Assembly (NCBI GenBank): GCA_013041995.1
Contig: JABDRA010000358.1
Location: 1-6,159, forward strand
Direction: 5' to 3'
DNA length: 6,159 nt
Origin: Anderseniella sp.
Lineage (GTDB): Bacteria > Pseudomonadota > Alphaproteobacteria > Rhizobiales > Aestuariivirgaceae
This document shows, one piece after another, positions 1-4,690 of the stretch; the first letter of the stretch is position 1, and every line of letters starts with the position of its first letter. The translations under genes were made by a program, and so were the position numbers. The notes under the pieces were generated by a model. The model had not been told where the DNA came from. It saw nothing but the letters and a program-made list of their open reading frames with translations, and ran no database searches.

Positions 1-1096
1 CCAGCACCCAGAGCGCCCCGCCAGGGCCCTGTTCCGTCTCACGTACCCGCTTGCCCCACTCAAATCGCTCGATTTCGTTTGCTCTGTCGTCTTGTATATC
101 GACCCTTACGAGTGCTTTTGAGGACAATCCGCCTATCAGCGCATCACCTGCCCAGTCCGGAAACAAGTCGCCGGCATAAATCGTCAGTCCTGCAGGTGAA
201 ATCGCCGGCACCCAATGGGTTTCGGGTGCGTTGAACTCCGGCCTGGTCTCGTGATCGGGAATAGGCACGCCCGAGTAGTTGTCGCCGTAGGACACTTCCG
301 GCCAGCCATAATTCTCGCCCTTGACGATCAGGTTGAGTTCGTCGCCGTGACGCGGTCCCATCTCATGAGTCCATAATTTTCCGTTCTGGTCGAACTGGAT
401 GCCAAGCAGGTTGCGATGGCCCATGGTCCAAAAGGTCTTTGCAAGTTCGCCCTTGTCTTGCCATGGATTGTCCGGTGGTGTCGTGCCGTCATCATTCAAA
501 CGAATGATCTTGCCAAGGCCCTTGCTGAGGTCCTGTGCCGGTTGCTGCTTCTGGCGGTCACCAGAGGTTATGAACAGCTTGCCATCCGGTCCAAACGCCA
601 TGCGGTGGGAGTAGTGTCCTGTTCCCGGCAGCTTGGGCTCCTGTGTCCAGATTTTGGTTATATCCTGCAGCGAGTGGTTACCATCCTCGATTACAAGTCT
701 CGCTCTGACAACAGCCGCGCCATAAGTAGCGCCCTGGTCGAGCGTTTCCGCGAAGGATACATAGACAAGGCTGTTGTTGCTGAAGTCAGGATGCAGGACG
801 ACATCGCCCAGCCCACCTTGACCCGCATACGCAACTTCCCACATCCCCGATACTTCGGTTTTGGTTCCGTCGGAGCCGGTATGAAAAAGTTTACCTGGTT
901 TGGTGGTTACAAGCACTGCTCCGTCCGGCAGAAACGTCATGGCCCATGGTTCGTCAAAACTTGTTATCTCCTCGGCCGAGATTTCAGTCCCGGCGCTGCC
1001 GGTTACCTGAAAGGTTTGTGCCGCAACAGGATTACTCGCTGTGGTGAACGCGCATGCCACCAAGACAAGCGAACAAAAAGACGGAGATTTCGACAT
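1..1096 (-). CDS. PQQ-dependent sugar dehydrogenase (glucose/sorbosone dehydrogenase family), partial: C-terminus beyond window
   Basis: Read on the minus strand, an open frame runs from ATG at 1096 to the window edge (365 codons plus one base, no stop). It matches the soluble PQQ aldose dehydrogenase family (YliI/Asd-like six-bladed beta-propeller), which oxidises aldose sugars in the periplasm. Visible blocks: PWAMTFLPDG (50-59), GGLGDVVLHPDF (94-105), GHYSHRMAFGPDG (160-172) with His161 as the likely catalytic base, SGDR (178-181), GLGKIIRLNDDG (193-204), GHRNLLGIQFD (226-236), HEMGPRHGDELN (244-255), NYGWPEVSYG (262-271) and PAGLTIYAGDLFPDWAGD (301-318). The last residues, GPGGALWVL, are the usual near-C-terminal block, so perhaps only 10-20 residues are missing. 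Residues 1-26 form a signal peptide with probable cleavage at VAA|QTF; LVAC (12-15) is a possible lipobox, which would make it a lipoprotein instead. AGGTGG lies 7 nt before the ATG. Substrate is unknown. It sits 135 bases downstream of the lyase gene and may have its own promoter. Confidence 0.92.
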   Translation of the reverse strand, partial: MSKSPSFCSLVLVACAFTTASNPVAAQTFQVTGSAGTEISAEEITSFDEPWAMTFLPDGAVLVTTKPGKLFHTGSDGTKTEVSGMWEVAYAGQGGLGDVVLHPDFSNNSLVYVSFAETLDQGATYGAAVVRARLVIEDGNHSLQDITKIWTQEPKLPGTGHYSHRMAFGPDGKLFITSGDRQKQQPAQDLSKGLGKIIRLNDDGTTPPDNPWQDKGELAKTFWTMGHRNLLGIQFDQNGKLWTHEMGPRHGDELNLIVKGENYGWPEVSYGDNYSGVPIPDHETRPEFNAPETHWVPAISPAGLTIYAGDLFPDWAGDALIGGLSSKALVRVDIQDDRANEIERFEWGKRVRETEQGPGGALWVL

Positions 1097-1231
1097 TTGA
1101 CGGCCACCTGTTGTTGTTTCTGCAAAAATGAACGCAAACGGGAGGATATAGTTCCGATGCTGTCAGCCGAAAAACCGGCCACCAGAACAAAACAGCAATG
1201 AATTCCAGATGAAGACGGGCGAGTTAACGTG

Positions 1232-2074
1232 TCATGTAATGCCGTACGCTGCTGCCCGCTCCAGCAGTTTGCGGGAGCGGTTGAGGTGCGGAATGTCGAA
1301 CATCTTGCCGTCTATGCCCACCACACCAGCATCACCGGCTTCGGCGAATGCAGCTATGATGCTGTGGGCTTGCGCGACCTGTTCAGTCGACGGTGTGAAT
1401 ATCCTGTTGATGACTTCGACCTGTGCGGGGTGAATGGCCATTTTGCAGGTGAAGCCGTCCCGGACCCCGTCCATGCAATCACGCTCAAATCCTTCCTGAT
1501 TTCTGAAGTCCACATATACCGTGTCTACCGGCTCCACGCCGGCAGCGCGCGCGCCGAACAGGCACATGGACCGGGCCAGCCGGTAGGGGTCCGTCAAGAG
1601 ACCGTCATTGGTGCGGTTGGCCTGTGCGCCCAGTTCATTCGACAGGTCTTCTGCACCCCACGCCACACCTTGCAGGTTGGCAGAGATATCACGGTAGGTG
1701 TTGAGGCCGAACATGGCATTTGCGGTTTCGGTGGCAATGGCGATGACCGGCATATCCGTGCCCACCATGACGGCCAGTTTTTCAACACATGCCCCGGTTT
1801 CGGTCTTGGGTTGCATTATGCCGTCCGGACCAGCCGGCAACACGGCTGCTATGTCGTCAGACATCAGGCCGGTATCGAGCGCATTGACGCGCACATACAT
1901 TTGCGGGCCTGACCGGGGGCGTTTAAGGGTTTCTGCCGCAAGAGCCCGCGCGGCAGCCTTGTTTCGCGGGGCAACAGAGTCTTCCAGGTCGAGAATGACG
2001 ACATCCACGCCGGACGCCAATGCCTTCTCGATCTTGCGTTCGGAGTCGGCCGGTACAAACAGCATTGAGCGCAT
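1232..2074 (-). CDS. CitE/HpcH-HpaI-type CoA-ester lyase
   Basis: 280-residue TIM-barrel lyase of the CitE-like family (citryl-CoA, malyl-CoA, citramalyl-CoA and HMG-CoA type lyases or thioesterases), expected in the cytoplasm and Mg2+-dependent. Visible motifs from the chosen start MRSMLFVPAD: LDLEDSVAP (28-36), YVRVNALDT (60-68, with active-site-type Arg62), GIMQPKTE (85-92), IATETANAM (113-121; Glu116 is a likely metal ligand), GAEDLS (140-145; Asp143 is the second likely ligand), AIHPAQVEVIN (213-223), and a C-terminal IDGKMFDIPH segment (254-263) typical of stand-alone CitE-like proteins. The frame is open to an ATG at 2128, but the start at 2074 is preferred because family homology begins there, it has an AGGAG 7 nt upstream, and it shares its A with the MaoC stop (TGATG). 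Translational coupling to MaoC suggests successive steps: hydration, then C-C cleavage. The pairing resembles the Rv2498c/Rv2499c-type pair linked to itaconate/C5-dicarboxyl-CoA breakdown; malyl-CoA or methylmalyl-CoA chemistry is the main alternative. The substrate cannot be read from sequence. Confidence 0.9.
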   Translation of the reverse strand: MRSMLFVPADSERKIEKALASGVDVVILDLEDSVAPRNKAAARALAAETLKRPRSGPQMYVRVNALDTGLMSDDIAAVLPAGPDGIMQPKTETGACVEKLAVMVGTDMPVIAIATETANAMFGLNTYRDISANLQGVAWGAEDLSNELGAQANRTNDGLLTDPYRLARSMCLFGARAAGVEPVDTVYVDFRNQEGFERDCMDGVRDGFTCKMAIHPAQVEVINRIFTPSTEQVAQAHSIIAAFAEAGDAGVVGIDGKMFDIPHLNRSRKLLERAAAYGIT

Positions 2075-2541
2075 CAGGCGGCTCCTGTGTCTGCGGGCAT
2101 TTTCCGCATGAAAGCCTGACGAACGCATTCAGCCACCAGTGTACCATCCTGTTTGAACGCCTCATGCCTGAATTCGACAATGCCGGCGTCGGAGCGCGAT
2201 TTACTTTCGCGGCGGGAAACAACCGTGGTTTTCACCTGAATGGTGTCGCCGTGAAACACGGGTGCCGGGAATTTGACATCGGTAATGCCCAATTGCGCCA
2301 CCAGTGTACCCAGCGTGAGTTCCTGCACGGAGATGCCAATGACCAGCGACAGGGTGAACATGGAATTGACCAGCGGCTGGCCCCATTCACTCCTGGCGGC
2401 GAAATCATGGTCGATGTGCAGCGGTTGAGGGTTCATCGTCATGTTGGAAAACAGCATATTATCGGCTTCGGTCACGGTGCGGCGCACTTCATGCACCAGT
2501 TGAAAGCCTTCTTCCAGTTCGTCAAACCATTTGCCTGCCAT
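2074..2541 (-). CDS. MaoC-like hot-dog enoyl-CoA hydratase
   Basis: 155-residue single hot-dog MaoC-type hydratase, which would add water to an enoyl-CoA. The N-terminal MAGKWFDELEEG is typical of the CitE-linked MaoC group, followed by RTVTEADNMLFSN (21-33), TMNPQPLHID (35-44) with the likely catalytic His42, then GQPLVNSMFTLSL (54-66) and VFHGDTIQVKTTV (95-107). The classical hydratase motif D-x-N-P-[LIV]-H is altered: the equivalent stretch reads N-P-Q-P-L-H, so the usual Asp position is Asn37. The ATG at 2541 is chosen because homology begins there. The frame continues upstream only to a TTG at 2583, which has no Shine-Dalgarno; the ATG itself also has only a weak one. Its stop overlaps the lyase start (TGATG), so the two genes form one unit with this gene first. 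By context it probably makes the hydroxyacyl-CoA that the lyase cleaves; itaconyl-/mesaconyl-CoA are candidate substrates by analogy only. Confidence 0.88.
   Translation of the reverse strand: MAGKWFDELEEGFQLVHEVRRTVTEADNMLFSNMTMNPQPLHIDHDFAARSEWGQPLVNSMFTLSLVIGISVQELTLGTLVAQLGITDVKFPAPVFHGDTIQVKTTVVSRRESKSRSDAGIVEFRHEAFKQDGTLVAECVRQAFMRKMPADTGAA
2082..2086 (-). promoter_or_regulatory. Ribosome binding site of the CitE-like lyase
   Basis: The minus strand reads AGGAG here, 7 nt before the ATG at 2074 and inside the 3' end of the MaoC gene. With the TGATG overlap it decides the lyase start in favour of 2074 over the in-frame ATG at 2128. Confidence 0.75.
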
Positions 2542-2613
2542 GATCGGGTACCGTTTTCTGCTTGCCTGATTTGTGTGTGCCAACAGCTAACCGAGGCACG
2601 GCGCGCGGGCAAT

Positions 2614-2664
2614 CTATAATTGTTGTTCTTGTTCTGTGCTGAATCCGGATTTTTGCAATTATAG
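2614..2664. repeat. 9-bp inverted repeat, arms CTATAATTG / CAATTATAG
   Basis: The arms are 2614-2622 and 2656-2664, perfect over 9 bp and separated by 33 bases, with arm centres 42 bp apart (about four helical turns). Each arm contains TATAAT, on the plus strand at 2615-2620 and on the minus strand at 2663-2658, so any transcripts would start toward each other. It could be a spaced operator or paired -10 elements. Neither hexamer has a recognisable -35, and a 9-bp repeat in AT-rich spacer DNA can arise by chance. Confidence 0.4.
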
Positions 2665-2730
2665 GTTGTGCATGATTCTGGGCTGAGTCGTGTCGCGAGT
2701 CTCAATTTGACCTCATGTAGCGGTTGAAGA

Positions 2731-2749
2731 GATTCATAAACTGATTCAT
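2731..2749 (+). repeat. Direct repeat GATTCAT x2
   Basis: GATTCAT at 2731-2737 and 2743-2749, start to start 12 bp, about one helical turn. Each copy contains a GANTC site. It could be a tandem protein-binding site or simply reflect the GANTC clustering. Confidence 0.4.
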
Positions 2750-2813
2750 GTGCTGGAACTAAGGAGCTGTTTTTGTTGTGTAAAAACTCGATGTGCATCG
2801 CCGGAGGCGGTGG

Positions 2814-2829
2814 TTAACGTCTCATTAAC
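2814..2829 (+). promoter_or_regulatory. CtrA box (TTAA-N7-TTAAC)
   Basis: TTAA (2814-2817), seven bases, TTAA (2825-2828), then C. This is an exact match to the alphaproteobacterial CtrA consensus TTAA-N7-TTAAC and the only full match I found in the window. It ends 60 bases before the receiver ATG and its right half overlaps the proposed -35. That is the usual layout for a CtrA-activated promoter, although repression is also possible. Confidence 0.7.
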
Positions 2830-2854
2830 TTGCCGGGCGCAGGACTCGTATTAC
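2825..2854 (+). promoter_or_regulatory. Candidate promoter of the receiver-domain gene
   Basis: TTAACT (2825-2830), which includes the right CtrA half-site, stands in for the -35. After 18 bases comes TATTAC (2849-2854), a 4/6 match to TATAAT. Transcription would start near 2861 and give a leader of about 28 nt. The weak -35 fits a promoter needing an activator such as CtrA. Confidence 0.4.
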
Positions 2855-2876
2855 GGGAACGGCTTAGCGACGAGCT

Positions 2877-2881
2877 AGGAG
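2877..2881 (+). promoter_or_regulatory. Ribosome binding site of the receiver-domain gene
   Basis: AGGAG placed 7 nt before the ATG at 2889, an optimal spacing, which supports both the reality of the gene and its start. Confidence 0.8.
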
Positions 2882-2888
2882 ATCGACT

Positions 2889-3260
2889 ATGAAGCGACAT
2901 TGCGAACTGACACGATGCCTGGTTGTGGACGACAGCACTGAGTGGCGCGGTCGCGCACAAGGATATCTCGCCAGTCACGGCTTCGATATAATTCAGGCAG
3001 AAACCGAAGATGCCGCTTTTGCCCAATGCGTGTCGGACATGCCGGACGTTGTCCTGGTAGGCACGCGCCGGGCAACCGCCTTTATTCGCCAGTTACGCAG
3101 GCACAGTGCAGGCTCGGATGCTGTTGTTATCATGTGTCCCGATGCAGATGATATCAGCGCAGTTGGCGACGCTATCTGGCATGGTGCAACAGATTACCTG
3201 GTCAAAACCTGCAACCGCGAAATCTTCGACGCCAAGCTGCGTCAAACGGGCATACTGTAA
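2889..3260 (+). CDS. Degenerate CheY-like receiver-domain protein lacking the phosphoacceptor Asp
   Basis: 123-residue single-domain receiver with no output domain, expected in the cytoplasm. CLVVDDS (10-16) supplies the acidic pair Asp14/Asp15, and DYLVK (102-106) supplies the conserved Lys106. The C-terminus, N-R-E-I-F-D-A-K-L-R-Q-T-G-I-L, resembles the F-D-K-D-I-V-x-A-K-F-Q-E-V-G-L-I ending I recall for a group of alphaproteobacterial CheY-like regulators. Against that group the phosphorylation site is destroyed: the position after PDVVLV is Gly58 instead of Asp, the W-N-M-P-x-M-D-G loop is replaced by a shorter TRRAT stretch, the switch Thr is replaced near CPD (83-85), and the Pro after the Lys is Thr107. 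It therefore probably cannot be phosphorylated at the usual site and may act as a constitutive or competitive partner. Five cysteines (5, 10, 47, 83, 108) are many for its size. A strong AGGAG and an upstream CtrA box argue for a functional, cell-cycle-regulated gene rather than a decaying one. Confidence 0.85.
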   Translation: MKRHCELTRCLVVDDSTEWRGRAQGYLASHGFDIIQAETEDAAFAQCVSDMPDVVLVGTRRATAFIRQLRRHSAGSDAVVIMCPDADDISAVGDAIWHGATDYLVKTCNREIFDAKLRQTGIL

Positions 3261-3301
3261 AATCACTACAATCGTGGTTTGCCAGCAATCGGATTTGTGC
3301 C

Positions 3302-3328
3302 GCTGTCGGGGAGGGACCCACTGACAGC
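3302..3328 (+). terminator. Stem-loop between receiver and MFS genes (possible weak terminator or attenuator)
   Basis: GCTGTCGG (3302-3309) pairs with CTGACAGC (3321-3328): 8 bp with one G-T wobble and an 11-base loop. It is followed by CTGATTTG, only a short T run, so termination would be weak. It lies in the 90-base gap before the MFS start and could separate the two genes partly rather than fully. Confidence 0.35.
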
Positions 3329-3350
3329 CTGATTTGAAGGATCGAAGCCG

Positions 3351-4622
3351 GTGGTTGCTGGATTGCGGTATCTCTGGCCACTGCTGGTGGCCATTCTGCT
3401 GATGTCGATTGGCAACAGTCTGCAGGGCTCACTTATCGGTGTGCAGGCAGCGCTTGCCAATTTCTCCACAACAACAACGGGTATCATCGCATCCGGTTTT
3501 TCGCTGGGGCTGTTCCTGTCGGCGCTGATCACGCCGAATGCGGTTCGTGCGGTCGGGCATATCAGGGTGTTTGCAGGATATGCGTCGGTTCTGTCCACGG
3601 CCGTGCTGCTGATCCCGCTGTTTGTCAATCCGGTATGGTGGTTTCTAATGCGCCTTCTGATCGGGATGTGTGCGGCCGGACTGGCGATCGTTATCGAAAC
3701 CTGGCTGAACGAGGGCACCAGCAACAAGGATCGTGGCAAGGTTCTGTCTCTTTACATGCTGCTGTTTTACTCCGGTGCCGGCATCGGGTCGCTGGCGCTG
3801 GTGATTGACGATCCATCCGGGTTCACCCGGTTTATTGTGGTGTCCGCCGTCATGTCCCTGTCACTGGTTCCCATCGTGCTGACGAAGGTCTCTGCACCGG
3901 TTCTCGGTGCGCCGCGCTATATTTCAATCTCGGAGATTTATGCAGCCTCGCCGCTAGCCGTGATTGCAGCTATTGCCAATGGACTGGGTCAGTCGGCGTT
4001 TTTCAACCTTGGCGCCGTTTTCGGTGTCATGAACGGCATGCCGCTGTCCTATGTATCCCTTATGATGGCGGTTGCTCCGTTTGCCGTCATTGTGTCCCAG
4101 TTGCCGGTTGGCTGGCTGTCGGACAGGTACGACAGGCGCCTTATGATTGCTGCACTGTCGGTACTTTCCGCAGTTCTGGCCGGGCTGGTCATGTTGGTGC
4201 CTGTCAGCGAGGCATTCATGCTGATCGGGCTGGTCGCCCTGTTCGGCGGTGTTTCAATGCCGCCTTATTCGCTGGCCATAGCGCATGCAAATGATCAGTT
4301 GAACAAGGACCAGATGCTGGCGGCAGGCTCCAAACTCGTTCTGTTGTATGGGTTGGGCGCGATTGCGGGACCGTCCATTGCCGGTGGTTTCATGCAGCAG
4401 TTCGGCGCCAACGGGTTTATGCTGTACATGGTTTGCGTTTTCGGTCTGCTGGCGGCATACGCCTTCTACCGCATGACGATGTCTGGCGTGATGTCTCCGG
4501 ACGAGACCGGCGACCTGGTGCCGTTTACGCCCATGGCAACGGCTGTAACGGCTGTTGCCGTAGCCGAGGAAATGGAGGAAACGGCCTCTGAGGCGACATC
4601 TGAAGACGACGCATCGCAGTGA
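3351..4622 (+). CDS. MFS transporter, YcaD-like group
   Basis: 423-residue inner-membrane major facilitator protein with about 12 hydrophobic segments (roughly 9-30, 45-64, 72-92, 96-117, 131-152, 159-180, 203-225, 233-252, 262-284, 287-311, 324-346, 355-373). Family marks: LLMSIGNSLQGSLIGV near the start of TM1 (residues 16-31), VIETWLNEGTSNKDRGKVLSLY (residues 114-135), and the loop GWLSDRYDRR (254-263), an MFS motif-A-like signature. Residues 384-423 form a polar tail whose last 19 residues hold eight acidic ones. The start is GTG at 3351: an in-frame stop at 3330 excludes anything longer, and TM1 begins at once. GAAGG lies about 10 nt upstream. Substrate is unknown; the family is largely uncharacterised and a drug, metabolite or sugar efflux role would be a guess. 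It lies 90 bases after the receiver gene on the same strand and could be partly cotranscribed, but the stem-loop between them and the unrelated functions make this uncertain. Confidence 0.9.
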   Translation: MVAGLRYLWPLLVAILLMSIGNSLQGSLIGVQAALANFSTTTTGIIASGFSLGLFLSALITPNAVRAVGHIRVFAGYASVLSTAVLLIPLFVNPVWWFLMRLLIGMCAAGLAIVIETWLNEGTSNKDRGKVLSLYMLLFYSGAGIGSLALVIDDPSGFTRFIVVSAVMSLSLVPIVLTKVSAPVLGAPRYISISEIYAASPLAVIAAIANGLGQSAFFNLGAVFGVMNGMPLSYVSLMMAVAPFAVIVSQLPVGWLSDRYDRRLMIAALSVLSAVLAGLVMLVPVSEAFMLIGLVALFGGVSMPPYSLAIAHANDQLNKDQMLAAGSKLVLLYGLGAIAGPSIAGGFMQQFGANGFMLYMVCVFGLLAAYAFYRMTMSGVMSPDETGDLVPFTPMATAVTAVAVAEEMEETASEATSEDDASQ

Positions 4623-4645
4623 CGCCTTCCAGCTGAAATTTATGG

Positions 4646-4660
4646 TGAACCAAACGTTAA
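4646..4660 (+). promoter_or_regulatory. Imperfect CtrA-like box upstream of the DUF2336 gene
   Basis: TGAA (4646-4649), seven bases, TTAA (4657-4660): one mismatch from TTAA-N7-TTAA, in the 68-base gap between the MFS stop and the DUF2336 start. I could not identify a clear -10. It suggests shared control with the receiver gene but is short enough to occur by chance. Confidence 0.35.
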
Positions 4661-4690
4661 GACTTCCCACGTTACCTTACACAACAGGCA

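Larger units (their letters stand above)
2641..2847. promoter_or_regulatory. Cluster of seven GANTC (CcrM-type methylation) sites
   Basis: GANTC occurs at 2641 (GAATC), 2674 (GATTC), 2685 (GAGTC), 2697 (GAGTC), 2731 (GATTC), 2743 (GATTC) and 2843 (GACTC); six lie within 107 bases. Scanning the rest of the window by eye found only about five (367, 1977, 2043, 4714, 5093). In many Alphaproteobacteria GANTC is methylated by CcrM, and GcrA acts at promoters carrying it, so the cluster suggests methylation-dependent, cell-cycle-linked control of one or both divergent units. The site at 2843 lies inside the spacer of the proposed receiver promoter. The motifs are seen; the function is inferred. Confidence 0.6.
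2542..2888. other. Divergent intergenic region with dense regulatory motifs
   Basis: About 347 bases separate the divergent MaoC (minus) and receiver (plus) starts. No convincing gene is present. The region contains an inverted repeat with a TATAAT in each arm (2614-2664), seven GANTC sites (2641-2847), a direct repeat GATTCAT (2731-2737 and 2743-2749), a full CtrA box (2814-2829), a candidate -35/-10 pair for the receiver gene, and its Shine-Dalgarno. It must carry the promoter of the MaoC-lyase unit. A TATAAT on the minus strand at 2663-2658 is a candidate -10, but I see no good -35 for it. Confidence 0.7.

Noticed and set aside
416..1201. 261-residue plus-strand open frame
   Set aside because: It is antisense to the well-supported PQQ sugar dehydrogenase; its translation is low-complexity, Cys/Arg-rich and unlike any family.
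1224..1238. TTAA half-site near the lyase stop as a CtrA box
   Set aside because: The base group seven positions on is TGTA, not TTAA, and the site is at the 3' end of a gene with no start codon to serve.
2075..2128. N-terminal extension of the CitE-like lyase to an ATG at 2128
   Set aside because: The extra 18 residues lie inside the MaoC gene, are not family-like, and the ATG at 2074 has the AGGAG and the stop/start overlap.
2542..2583. N-terminal extension of the MaoC protein to a TTG at 2583
   Set aside because: There is no Shine-Dalgarno before the TTG, and homology begins at the ATG at 2541.
2761..2817. AAGGAG followed by a TTG-started 14-codon frame ending in the CtrA box
   Set aside because: The start would be a non-ATG codon, the peptide is not recognisable, and it would lie upstream of the proposed transcription start; the AAGGAG is probably coincidental.
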